Below are positions 21,504 to 32,530 of a stretch of DNA of 64,000 nt, in pieces. Below the pieces are notes generated by a model that saw nothing but the letters and a program-made list of their open reading frames with translations, did no database searches and had not been told where the DNA came from. Location of the stretch: contig VCMS01000016.1 in the NCBI GenBank assembly GCA_022539475.1, forward strand, positions 412,291 through 476,290, written 5' to 3'. Source of the DNA: Gracilaria domingensis. Taxonomy: Eukaryota > Rhodophyta > Florideophyceae > Gracilariales > Gracilariaceae. Numbering within the stretch: the first letter of the stretch is position 1; every line of letters starts with the position of its first letter. The translations under genes were made by a program, and so were the position numbers.

Positions 21504-22262
21504 TGAAAACTAAAAGTACTGGGGAGCATGGACTGTTTTGGAGGGTGCCGTTGGAAAAGCGCATATGCGCCTCTGCGCAAACTCAACGTGAAACGGGCTT
21601 CTGATTGGCTACTGCAAATGGTCATATGCATTGTGGTTGGTACAAGTGTTGTGGCGCTAATGGGTTGTTTCCAGGGTACACGTGTGTAGCTAATACACTG
21701 GGCATGCTGTACATGATGCACAGGGTACACACGTACGTACGTGGACATGTAGGACAGCTTCATGTGACTTCGGCACTATGGTGAAGAGTAGATGCGCTGT
21801 CAAGAGGTTTACACTGTGGTATTGTTGGTGACGTAGGACTTGGAGTGAGTTTGTGGTGACGTGTTAGTTGGTGAGCTTGTACGTAACTGTTATGGTGGCA
21901 GGTACGGATTACAGTGTGTTGGCACTATGTGAATCTGTGCATGGTCATGGTTATGTGTAGGCACGTAACTTGATGTGCACGGTTGTGCACTGTTGTGCGT
22001 TGTTGTGCTTTGTTGTTGTAAGCTGTCATGATAGTGTGGCAGTGTTACCATGTTATGTTAGAAGATGATTGGTAGTATTGAGTGTCTCTAGCTAGTGGTT
22101 TAGGTATTGCTTGAAATTGGAGTTGTGCGATGGTTGCGCAAAGTAGTTCTATATAAGCGGTGACTCGAGCGCCTCCAAGTAAATTCCGAGCCAGAGCTGG
22201 CGAACTTCCCTTCATTCCCCCATCCTTTCTTCAACCTTCCCTTTCAGCGTCAACCTCTATCA
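21478..22262 (+). repeat. LTR A2, 5' LTR
   Basis: 785 bp, TGTTGGATG...CTCTATCA. TATATAA at 22150-22156. Its first base abuts antisense A pol at 21477. Confidence 0.93.
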
Positions 22263-22276
22263 GGTTATGGGCCCAG
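22263..22276 (+). promoter_or_regulatory. Primer binding site
   Basis: GGTTATGGGCCCAG right after the A2 LTR. Confidence 0.9.
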
Positions 22277-22695
22277 GCCCGCTGACCTCTGCCGTTATCG
22301 TTCCCTCTCGCCGCTGATTCTCGCCGCTCTCCCTCACCGCCGTTCATCCGCTTCGCTGTTTTCCCTTTTGTTCCCTTCTCCGTTGCGTCGGGTGTGTTGA
22401 CCGTATCGTTGGTCGGTGTTGACTTTCTTCTTTCGGTCGTTCGTTCCTCCCTGAGGGCGTTTTGTTGGTGGTGGTTCGACGTTGACTTTCTATCGTGATT
22501 GTGTTTGGGCGCTCGTTGTTGCCCGTGTTGTCGATCGCTATCCGCTTCGTTTGGTCTCCCTCTGTTATTATTGTTGGTATCCAAACGTCGTCTTTGTGGG
22601 TTCTGATCCGAGAGGTTGAGGACCTTGTGTTGTTGAAGTCTGTGCACTTGTGTGTTGTGCTCAGCATTCGTTTCTGTTGAAGTCCGTGCACTGCG
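22277..22695 (+). other. Family A2 leader, first 419 bp
   Basis: Homologous to the start of the leader at 41444 on the minus strand. Ends in the short repeat region, where a B LTR is joined. The structured module is absent from this piece. Confidence 0.8.
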
Positions 22696-23423
22696 TAACG
22701 TAACAAACGCAGGTTAGACAAGTAGAAAGGAAAAAGATGTGAACAAGATAGGTAAGACAAACAAAGGGGGTAGGCCACCTTCGACCGAGTTTAGTGAACG
22801 GGGACGATCGCAACCTACTAGTACTAACCGCGCACCGCCGCCGTCGCTGCATGAGACATAACAGCACACGCTGTCAAAGTGTACACCTTGACAACGAAAG
22901 CGCGCGCAAATCACAATACGAATTCAAAACAACTAAATCAAACCGCGCCAAATCCAATGCCAACTCCATGATCCAAAATCGCTCTAAAAAATCAACAATT
23001 TCCATCTGGCGCAACAAACCCCCTCGCGCAGCTCAGAATCGCACATTCGCTCCAAAATCCTTCGTACTAGCCTAGAATCGCACATATTGCAAAAACCGCT
23101 CTGTATAGCCTGTATTCGCACATTCTCAGCTACTGCATAACTGGCCAGCACTAGCACACTTCAGCCAATCACAGCGCACCACTTGTGCCATCCGCCACTC
23201 CTGCCCCATACAGCCAGGTCCACTTGTCCACACTACGTTGCATATACGCATTTGCAGTAGCCAATCATATTGCAGTATCACGTTGGGTTTACGGAGAGGC
23301 GCATATGCGCTTTTCGCGCGAGGGTGCCCAAAAGTGCCCATGCTCCCCTGCAACTTTGTGTTCCAGGTACTTGGAGACAAATTCAAGGACTGCCAGGCAC
23401 TCGACACCATCCAAACATCAACA
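22696..23423 (-). repeat. LTR B, solo, antisense
   Basis: 728 bp, ends TAACG / CATCAACA on the plus strand. It bridges the A2 leader and A2 RNase H. Flanks CTGCG and CCAAC differ, so it is not a simple insertion. Confidence 0.9.
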
Positions 23424-23890
23424 CCAACCGCAAGTCCACTAGTGGATACTTGTTCATGATGTGCGGTGGTGCTGTGTCGTGGTCTTCTCGTCAACAGGAG
23501 GTAGTTGCTCTGTCGAGTGCAGAGGCTGAGTACGTGAGCTTGTGCTCTGGCACCAAGGAGGCGATCTGGCTTAGGCGACTTTGGAACGGCATTGGCAGTG
23601 TGATTGGCATGGAAGCAGACGGGTCTGTAAAGCTGCTGGTTGAACCAACTCCCATGTATGTTGACAACCAGGGCAGCATTGACCTTGCTCGAAATGGAGT
23701 GGTGAACAGGCGAACCAAGCATATTGAAATTCGGTTCCACTTCACTCGAGAAGCTCTGCAGGCCAAGTCGATTGTGCTGTTCTACTGCCCGACGGATTCC
23801 ATGGTTGCCGACATGCTGAATAAGCCGCTTGCGCGAGTGAAGCACGAGAGGTTCCACGAAGCCGGTGGTGTGATTCACATAGAAGTTTGA
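23424..23890 (+). pseudogene. Family A RNase H C-terminal fragment
   Basis: Starts at NRKSTSGYLFMMCGG and runs in frame through SSAEAEYVSLCSGTKEAIWLR and MYVDNQGSIDLARNGV to HIEV and TGA at 23888-23890. The open frame extends upstream through antisense LTR B to an ATG at 23270, a chance fusion of 206 codons. No RT is present, so the piece is inert. It ends 20 bp before the 3' LTR, as in the complete copies. Confidence 0.88.
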
Positions 23891-23896
23891 AGTCAG

Positions 23897-23910
23897 TGAC
23901 AGAGGGGGGG
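23897..23910 (+). promoter_or_regulatory. Polypurine tract
   Basis: GACAGAGGGGGGG immediately before the 3' LTR. Confidence 0.78.
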
Positions 23911-24696
23911 TGTTGGATGTTGACCATGTGCTGTCACTGAAAACCAAAAGTGCTGGGGAGCATGGGCTGTTTTGGAGGGTGCCGTTGGAAAAGCGCATAT
24001 GCGCCTCTGCGCAAACTCAACGTGAAACGGGCTTCTGATTGGCTACTGCAAATGGTCATATGCATTGTGGTTGGTACAAGTGTTGTGGCGCTAATGGGTT
24101 GTTTCCAGGGTACACGTGTGTAGCTAATACACTGGGCATGCTGTACATGATGCACAGGGTACACACGTACGTACGTGGACATGTAGGACAGCTTCATGTG
24201 ACTTCGGCACTATGGTGAAGAGTAGATGCGCTGTCAAGAGGTTTACACTGTGGTATTGTTGGTGACGTAGGACTTGGAGTGAGTTTGTGGTGACGTGTTA
24301 GTTGGTGAGCTTGTACGTAACTGTTATGGTGGCAGGTACGGATTACAGTGTGTTGGCACTATGTGAATCTGTGCATGGTCATGGTTATGTGTAGGCACGT
24401 AACTTGATGTGCACGGTTGTGCACTGTTGTGCGTTGTTGTGCTTTGTTGTTGTAAGCTGTCATGATAGTGTGGCAGTGTTACCATGTTATGTTAGAAGAT
24501 GATTGGTAGTATTGAGTGTCTCTAGCTAGTGGTTTAGGTATTGCTTGGAGTTGGAGTTGTGCGATGGTTGCGCAAAGTAGTTCTATATAAGCGGTGACTC
24601 GAGCGCCTCCAAGTAAATTCCGAGCCAGAGCTGGCGAACTTCCCTTCATTCCCCCATCCTTTCTTCAACCTTCCCTTTCAGCTTCAACCTCTATCA
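23911..24696 (+). repeat. LTR A2, 3' LTR
   Basis: 786 bp, TATATAA at 24584-24590. Its last base abuts the antisense end of an A pol at 24697. Confidence 0.93.
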
Positions 24697-24734
24697 TCTG
24701 TCACTGACTTCAAACTTCTATGTGAATCACACCA
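24697..24734 (-). repeat. 38-bp fragment of A pol end and polypurine region
   Basis: Antisense match to the sequence just upstream of every A 3' LTR (CTGTCACTGACTTCAAAC). It is wedged between a plus-strand A2 LTR and a plus-strand A2 leader. Confidence 0.75.
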
Positions 24735-25144
24735 AGCGTACCTCGGTTTGTCATAGTACCTGCAGTTTCAGGGTCGCGCAAGTTCTTGCAAGAGACCAGA
24801 GAGGGTTTTACTTGGTGAAGGCATATCTTCGGTCACTAACCATCCTCTGGAAGTCTCGTAGAGAGCGACGCACCTTCTCCTAGAACGCAGGAGGAGGTAG
24901 ACTGCAGAACTCGTTTCTTACCCGGAGAGTCTCCGGGGGTCAGGGGTCCGACTCCCTAGGGTACCAGGAATTTTAGTTCCTTTTGCACCCGACTATTCCT
25001 CTTTATTGTGGTTGTTGTTTGTTGTTATTGTTGTTTGTTGTTGTTTGTTGTTGTTGTTTGCTGTTGTTGTTTACCGCTGTTGTTTGCTATTGCCGCCTGT
25101 CTGCCACCGCATTATCTGGTTCGCTGCAGTTCCTCTCTTACATC
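24735..25144 (+). other. Family A2 leader, 3' part, with structured module
   Basis: Begins at AGCGTACCTCGG inside the leader. The structured module is at 24772-24993 in its A2 form, ending ...TTTTGCACCCGAC. A TTG-rich simple repeat follows at ~25012-25090. The gag start ATG is at 25145. An in-frame ATG at 24983 would add 54 Leu/Val/Cys-rich residues from the simple repeat; I take 25145 because all copies share MDS at that point. Confidence 0.82.
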
Positions 25145-27073
25145 ATGGACTCGTTTAGTGGGCTCAAGATCGAGAAGTTGGGTGAGGATAACTTCCATAC
25201 TTGGAAGCAGAAGATTCAGTATGTACTTGCACTGAAAGACCTCAAGAACCATCTCACCACTTCTGCACCCACGGATGAAGAGGAACTGGTAAAGTGGCAA
25301 ATCCGCGACGAAAGGGCCAGAGCTATCATTGGACTCACGCTTGCCGACGAGCACTTGGATCACATTCGAGACATCGAGACTGCTGCTGACGCATGGAAGG
25401 CCATTTGCAATGTGTTTCAACGTAAGACTCTTCTTAACCGAATCAACGCCAGACGTGCTTTCTACTCTGTCAAGATGCGCGAGGACGAGAAGATGTTGCA
25501 ATTCATCAATCGTGTTCGGCACTTGGCCTCCGACCTCAAGAGTATGGACGTCAACGTTGAAGAAGAGGACATTGCTATGGCTGCTCTATGTGGACTTCCG
25601 GATCGTTTTGAGCACCTCATTGTTGCAATTGACACCACGATCGGAGATCGCCAACTCACTATGGAGTTTGTGAAGAGCCGTTTATTGCAAGAAGAGCAAC
25701 GTATGAGTGATCGTGCCAAGGAGGAGTCCGGTGTTGATGCAGCACTCGTGGGACGCCAGTTTCGTAGGAAGTCATTGAAGTCGGTTGTGTGTTACTATTG
25801 TGGCATAAAGGGTCATATCCAGAAGAACTGTTTCAAAAAGAAACGTGATGGGGCTAACAAGGATCAGATCGATGCTGCTCACCCAAGTGTACATACCGCG
25901 CTCAACAATGAGCAAGGTACGGGCGGCAGCGATTCTGACTTTGTATGCCTCATTGCGAATGGTGCGGACAAGGCCACTAACAGTGACTGGATTGTTGACT
26001 CTGGAGCTACTGCGCACATGACTTATGATGACTCAATGTTCCAAACGTACGAGACAAAGGTGTCGTCGGGTGTGAGTATCGGCAATGATTCCAAGTTGCA
26101 GTCTGTTGGTCACGGAAGTGTGGAGCTCGATCTGATAGTTGAAGGGTCCAAGCGTAAGTGCAAGCTAAAGCAGGTGGTACACGTGCTCACCTCACGGTAC
26201 CACTTGTTATCTGTGTCACAGATATGTGATCTGGGCTGCACGGTAGTGTTTGACAAAGAAAAGGTATGTGTGTACAAGGGGTCAAAAGTGGTTGCCGTCG
26301 GGCGCCGCGTCAAAGACCTGTACTACCTTTGCACTGCTGCAGATCAGTTCACGGACACGGACAGTGCGCTTGTGTTAGACTTGTCTCTCTGGCATGCTCG
26401 AATGGCTCATGTGAATGTGGAAGGCATCAAGCAGATGGCTCGAAACGGTGTTGTGTCAGGTCTGAATGTGGATGTGGCTCAGAAGCTGGATGTGTGTGGC
26501 TCTTGTGTAGTGGGCAAAGCAACCCGTGCTCCGACTCCCAAGCAAGGGGGGGAACGAGCTGAACACGTACTGGACCTGGTACACTCTGATATATCGGGTC
26601 CAGTGAACGTGAAGTGCTTGGGAGGCTCGCACTACTTTGTCACATTCATCGATGACCACAGCCGCTACTGCTTCTTGTACATGCTCAAGACGAAGGATGA
26701 GGTGTTCCGGATGTTCATCAAGTGGCTCAGGTTTGTGGAGAACCAGATGGGCAGGAAAGTGTTAACCATCACCGCTCGCAAGAGTGTGTTGCGTGCATTA
26801 CGCACTGACAATGGTGGTGAGTACTTGTCCAATCGGTTCTCCGAAAAGCTTGAGCAGTACGGTATTGAGCATCAGCGAACTGTGCCTTATAATCCACAGC
26901 AGAACGGGCTTGCCGAGAGGTTCAACCGCACACTCATGGACTTGGTCAGGTCAATGTTGCATCACAAAAATGTGCCAAAAAGCTTTGGGGCTGAGGCTCT
27001 GAATGTTTCTGTGTATGTGCGCAACAGAGTGACCTGCAAAGCGCTTCCGGGTAACGAAGCGTGCGCGGGTTAG
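25145..27073 (+). pseudogene. Family A2 gag-protease-integrase, 3'-truncated
   Basis: Starts MDSFSGLKIEKLGEDNFHTW. Gag (UBN2-like Copia capsid) spans ~1-210, the zinc knuckle CYYCGIKGHIQKNC ~215-228, the protease DSGATAHM ~283-290, the GAG-pre-integrase zinc finger (LWHARMAHV, VCGSCVVGKA) ~414-460, and integrase ~475-600 with D in VHSDISGP, D in LRTDNGGEY and E in NGLAERFNRT, i.e. all catalytic acids. Gag and pol are in one frame with no shift, as in many Copia elements. It is open until an antisense B LTR replaces the sequence at ~27052, adding a few LTR codons and TGA 27071-27073. FGAEALN has Gly where other copies have Trp. RT and RNase H are missing. Confidence 0.92.
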
Positions 27074-27778
27074 ACAAAGGGAAGTGAGGAAAATGTGAAC
27101 AAGATGGGTAAAACAAACAAAGGGGGTAGGCCACCTTCGACCGAGTTTAGTGAACGGGGACGATCGCAACCTTCTAGTACTAACCGCGCACCGCCGCCGT
27201 CGCTGCATGCGACATAACAGCACACGCTGTCAAAGTGTACACCTTGACAACGAAAGCGCGCGCAAATCACAATACGAATTCAAAACAACTAAATCAAACC
27301 GCGCCAAATCCAATGCCAACTCCATGATCCATTAGTAGCCCCAAAAAATCAACATTTTCAATCCGGCGCATCAAACCCCCTCGCGCAGCTCAGAATCGCA
27401 CATTCGCTCCAAAACCCTTCGCAATAGCCTAGAATCGCACATCTTGCAAAAACCGCCCAGTATAGCCTGTATTCGCACATTCTCAGCTACTGCATAAGTG
27501 GCCAACACTAGCAGGCTCCAACCAATCACAGCGCACCACTTGTGCCATCCGCCACTCCTAGCCCATACAGCCAGAACCACTGGTCCAAACTACGTTGCAT
27601 ACACGCATTTGCAGTAGCCAATCATATTGCAGTATCACGTTGGGTTTGCGTAGAGGCGCATATGCGCCTTTCGCGCGAGGGTGCCCAAAAGTGCCCATGC
27701 TCCCCTGCAACTTTGTATTCCAAGTACTTGGAGCACCTTGAGGGACTGACAGGCACTCGACCATACCCAACATCAACA
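27052..27778 (-). repeat. LTR B, 3' LTR
   Basis: 727 bp on the minus strand; 5' end CATCAACA at 27778 next to GAGGAGGAG. It serves as 3' LTR for the B pol on its right, and its other end truncates the A2 element. Confidence 0.9.
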
Positions 27779-30340
27779 CTCCTCCTCGAGTTCCTGGCCA
27801 AGTCCAATCCTTTCCATGATTGCCTGGGCACCTAACGGACCAAGGGGCTTGGTAAGAATGTCTGCGTCGTTCAACTCACTCGGCACATACTTCACATCGA
27901 TCACAGAATCCTTTACCAAGTCCCTAATGAAATGCAGCTTCACGTCAATGTGCTTAGCCCTACCCGACGGGCACCGTTCACCTGCACTCCAGTCGATCGC
28001 AACTTGGTTGTCCGAGTGGAGAGAAACTGCACCATTGATGCCCATATCAAGTTCGGACAGCACGCGTTTCATCCACACAATCTCCTGCGCCGCCATGGTC
28101 AGAGCATAGTATTCAGCCTCTGCAGTAGACAAAGCAACTGAAGCTTGCTTCTTGGCACCGAAGAACACCACGGCAGAACCGAACTTGATCATATACCCGG
28201 ACATGGACTTGCGATCCGACTTGTCACCAGCAAAGTCTGAATCAACATACGCCTCCATATCCAAGGAGCCGGCGCGGTAGTTCAATCCATGATGCCGAGT
28301 ACCCTGTAGGTAGCGCAGCACTCGTTTCGCAGCTCTATGACAGTATGCCGTTGGATTGCTTTGGTAACGAGCAAGAATGAGTACCGGTGCAAGAATATCC
28401 ACGCGAGTGCGAAGTGCCAAGTACAGCAGAGACCCGATCATCTGCTGGTACAACTGCACATCCTGAGCCGATTTGTCCTCCTCCTCCGCAAGTCCGGAGA
28501 AGAATGACTCTACCATTGGACTGCGAGCAGGCTTGGAGTTGTCCAGACCGAAGCGTCGAAGCATGCCTTCAATGTATAAGGGTTGACCAAGCTGAACACC
28601 TGTTAGTCGACCATCGTCGTCTACACTCCAAGTAAGTTCAACACCAAGGTAAAGCGTCACTTTATTCTCAACGCGAATCTCGTACAGACTCCTAGCTCCT
28701 CCAAGATCCCAGATCGCTCTTCCGTGGACGGAGTGAAGATTAGCAGATCGTCAACGTACACCAGGATGTAGGTGTAGCCTTTGTGTTCACTGGGGCGTCG
28801 GAACACGCAAGGTGCGCTTGGCAGCTCTTCAAAACCAATGTCTGCAAGATCGCGTGTGAACTTGGTGTGCCAGGCTAGATGTGCTTGCTTCAGTCCATAC
28901 ATTGCCTTTTGAAGCTTGTAGCATCGTAGAGCCAAGTCCTGGAACACCACGCGGTGACATGACCCAAACGTCCTCGTCGAGATCGCCGTTGAGGAATGCG
29001 GTCTTCACATCCACCTGAGCAATGTACATTTGCAAACATAAGGTCAAGTACAGGAAGAAACGTACTATGCCGAAAGAAACCACTGGTGCATATGTCTCCA
29101 TGTAGTTCTCACCAAAGGTCTGATGATTACCACCAGCCACCACTCGAGCCTTGAAGCGTTCGACTGAACCATCGGCATTACGCTTTACCTTGAGAACAAT
29201 GTGCGTTGGGAGTGGTTGCTGTGCAGGAGATTTGTCCTCACGCCAAGTATTCTTGGACTCAAGTGATGCAAGCTCATCTTCGATGGCTGCTCGCCACAGA
29301 CTTTGCTCCATTGGCGTCGCAGACATTGCTTCCTTAAGTGTGGGTTCATCACTCGTCGTCACTTGAACAGCAGAAGTGGTGGCAGATCCAGCCATAAACC
29401 ACCTCCGCGGAGCACGACGCGTGCGCTGCGGGTATCGCGATGGCTCCGCAGATTCGCCGATGTTGTCAGTGGACGTGTGATCTGTGCTGTTCGGAGGCTC
29501 ATGCTCACTTTCATCACCAGAGCTGGCACTTTCAACATTTTCCTCACCATCATCACTGCTCTCATTACCCAGTGCTGGTGGTGCTTCCTCGGCGGTCGGG
29601 TCAGATTCTAACGCAGATTCATCATCAGTGCCACTCGGAGTGTCACAAATGTCGTCCACATTCACTTCGTGTACTTGGTTGCCTGAGCAAGAGCCGTAGG
29701 AGTCAGAGCATGACTCGGGGTCCGAAGTGTAATCAGTGTCAGATGCACTCTCATCCTCCATGTACTCCTCCAAGTATTCGGCACCGGGGAAAGAATCCTC
29801 GTCAAAGGTGACGTGACGAGAGCGCATGATGCGCGGTATACCATCACCATCCCTAACAAGTATGTCGAACACACCATGCTCAAGAGTCTGCAAGTACACC
29901 CCCTCAAGTGCACGAGACTCGAACTTGGTTCCTTCGATCATCTTGAGTACGAAAGCAGCACATCCAAAAACACGAGTGTGCTTCAACGTCGGCCTGTTGC
30001 CAGTCATAAACGAGTGCGGAGTGCTTCCAGTAGTTGAATGTGGAACACGATTCCGCACGAACAGTACATGTTTCAACGCAAACACCCACAAACATTCCGG
30101 TAGATTGGCCTGAATGAGCATAGCTCGAGCAGCTTCCTCCATGGTACGATTGATGCGCTCGGCTATGGCGTTGTGTTCCGGAGTGTACGGAGGTGAGAAA
30201 GAAGTATCCTCGAATTCATTGTCTGGATTGTCTTGCAACGCAATGTACTCCTTAGCGTCATCCGAGTGCAGTTTCTTCACCACCACTCCTCCAAGCTGCT
30301 TGAGCTTCTGCGCGACAGCATCATACACATCATTGATTCG
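27773..30340 (-). pseudogene. Family B pol (integrase, RT, RNase H), two frameshifts
   Basis: Right to left: integrase (HSDDAKEYIALQ, HNAIAERINRTMEEAA), an acidic linker, RT (RFKARVVAGGNHQTF, VDVKTAFLNGDLDEDVW, YILVYVDDLLIF) and RNase H (SDFAGDKSDRKS, STAEAEYYALTM, HSDNQVAIDWSAGE), ending GLGQELEEEC. The final TGT-TGA is inside the LTR. Frame is lost near 28940 (start of KLQKAMYGL) and near 28670 (after GILEEL, a one-base deletion), then regained. The N-terminal side beyond 30340 is badly damaged. The relationship to 12425-15322 is clear, and this copy supplies the RNase H that one lacks. Confidence 0.9.
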
Positions 30341-31739
30341 CTACGATGTTTCATGAACCAATGAGGACATATCGTGAGTGGTCATCACGAATGCCGACGC
30401 ATACTTGAACCTTGTGGGAACGACAGAGTGAGTGGTACCGATGATATCAGTGTGCACTTTGTCACCAACTGAGACTCACGAACAAATGAACCAGGAAACG
30501 GTAGCTTATGTGCTTTCCAGACGGCATGGCCGACATACCTCCTCCATTCAGCAAGCAGGCACACCATCGGCATGTTTGTGAACAACTGCAAGTCCTCGGG
30601 TTCATGTGCGCAGCCGGTGCCACAGTTGTGCTAGAGCAGTCATCGAGGCCTTCATGCCATTCCAAATCACTTGGTTGGAGAAAGAGCCGTCATGAGTGAA
30701 ATGCACTACGGTTCGGCAAAGTGTACAGTCCGAACGTTATCGCGCTTTCCTGACCCAATGTGCAACCATTGTCATGAATCAGACGAACATCTGCGAACGG
30801 AACGAGATTCAATCTGTTTGTCGGCTAACACCCACTGAACCAAGTTGTACTCCATGGAGGAACCAACAACGCATCGGTCAACGTAATTCACGTTCTCGAA
30901 GGCAAATCACATCTCCACGTTGATTGCAGACACACAGTCTTGTCCGCAGCTGTATAACACGCTCCTCCACGTCATGCAGGTGCTGGAACGAATCGAAGCG
31001 AGTGGAAGTAGTGCGAGTGCTCCACTATCGCGTAAGTGTCCATGTCTCTCGTGGGTGGTAGACCGTTGCCTTTTCCATAGACATGCCCGCATTTCGATCT
31101 TGGACGATTCGGAGATGTTTCATGATCAATGAGGACATATCGTGAGTGGTCATCCACGAATGCCGAGCATACTTGAACCTTTGTGGGAACGACAGAGTGA
31201 GTAGTCCGATGATATCAGTGTGCACTTTGTCACTAACTGACGATTCACGAACAAATGAACCAGGAAACGGTAGTTTGTGTGCTTTTCCGAGACGGCATGG
31301 CCGACATACCTTCTCCATTTCAGCCAGACGAGGCACACCATCGGCATGTTTGTGAACAACCTGCAAGTCCCTCGGGTTCATGTGCGCTAGTCTTCGGTGT
31401 CACAGTTGTGCTAGAGCAGTCATCGAGGCCTTCAGTGCGCATTCCAAATCGACTTGGTTGGAGATAGAGCGCGGTCATGAGTGAAATGCACTATCGGTTC
31501 CGGCAAAGTGTACAGTCCGGAACGTTTATCGCGCTTTCCTGACCCAATGTGAAGACCATTGTCATGAATCAGACGAACATCTGAAGAACGGAAACGAGAT
31601 TCAATCTGTTTGTCGGCTAAGCACCCCACTGAAACCAAGTTGTACTGCATGGAGGGAACCAATAACGCATCGGTCAGACGTAGATTCACGTTCTCGAAAG
31701 GCAAAATCACATCTCCACGTTGAGTTGCAGACACATTGG
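30341..31739 (-). pseudogene. Family B protease/integrase region, tandemly duplicated and riddled with small deletions
   Basis: Two direct copies of the same pol segment: ~30350-31117 and ~31118-31739. Both contain the GAG-pre-integrase region (AHKLPFPGSF) and the ADKQIESRF segment of the B' protein. Frame is broken repeatedly by single-base losses, most in the left copy. The best open piece (31432-31734) reads SATQRGDVILPFENVNLRL. The right copy is cut at 31740 by an A1 LTR. Gag is not seen. Confidence 0.8.
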
Positions 31740-32516
31740 TGTTGGATGTTGAACTGTGCTGTCACTGAAAACCAAAAGTGCTGGAGAGCATGGGCTGTTT
31801 TGAAGGGTGCGGTTGGAAAAGCGCATATGCGCCTCTGCGCACACTCAACGTGAAACGGGCTTCTGATTGGCTACTGCAAATGGTCATATGCATTGTGGTT
31901 GGTACAAGTGTTGTGGCGCTAATGGGTTGTTTCCGGGCTACACGTGTGTTGCTAGTACACTGGGCATACTGTACATGATGCACAGAGTACACACGTATGT
32001 ACGTGGACATGTAGGACAGCTTGATGTAACTTGGGCACTATGGTGAAGAGTTGATGCGGTGTCAAGAGGATTACAGTGTGGTGTTGTTGGTGACGTAGGA
32101 CTTGGAGTGAGTTTGTGGTGAAGTGTTGTTGGTGAGCTTGTACGTAACTGTTATGGTGTGGTGTAGGGATTACAGTGTGTTGGCACTATGTGAATCTGTG
32201 CATGGTCATGGTCATGTGTAGGCACGTAAGTTGTTGTGCACTGTTGTGCACTGTTGTGCTTTGTTGTTGTAAGCTGCCATGATAGTGTGGGAGTTTTACC
32301 ATGTTATGTTAGGAGATGATTGGTAGTATTGGGTGTCTCTAGCTAGTGGTTTAGGTATTGCTTGGAGTTGGAGGTTTGCGATGGTTGCGCAAAGTAGTTC
32401 TATATAAGCGGTGACTCGAGCACCTCCAAGTAAATTCCGAGCAAGAGCTGGCGAACTTCCTTTCATTCCCCCCATCCTTTCTCTCAACCTTCCCTTTCCA
32501 GCTATAACCTCCATCA
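31740..32516 (+). repeat. LTR A1, 5' LTR
   Basis: 777 bp. Contains GCGCATATGCGC (~31821-31832), the inverted CCAAT box (ATTGG ~31866), TATATAA (32401-32407) and the ends TGTTGGATG / CTCCATCA. Confidence 0.93.
32401..32407 (+). promoter_or_regulatory. TATA box of LTR A1
   Basis: TATATAA, ~110 bp before the LTR end, conserved in nearly all A LTRs. The conserved stretch CTCCAAGTAAATTCCGAG about 20-40 bp downstream is the likely start of R. Confidence 0.7.
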
Positions 32517-32530
32517 GGTTATGGGCCCAG
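32517..32530 (+). promoter_or_regulatory. Primer binding site
   Basis: GGTTATGGGCCCAG, next base C; 14-15 bases complementary to the initiator tRNA-Met anticodon arm. Confidence 0.9.

Larger units (their letters stand above)
21478..24696 (+). mobile_element. A2 element with both LTRs, centre replaced by a B LTR
   Basis: 5' LTR, primer site, 419 bp of leader, then an antisense B LTR, then the last ~467 bp of RNase H, polypurine tract and 3' LTR. About 4 kb of leader, gag and most of pol are missing. The two LTRs differ at only a handful of positions by eye. Flanks ATATC and TCTGT do not match, so no target duplication is seen. Confidence 0.75.

Noticed and set aside
24983-25144. 54-codon Leu/Val/Cys-rich N-terminal extension of gag (also at 40372), resembling a membrane segment
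   Set aside because: It is encoded by the TTG-rich simple repeat of the leader and is out of frame or absent in other copies. The conserved MDS start is preferred.
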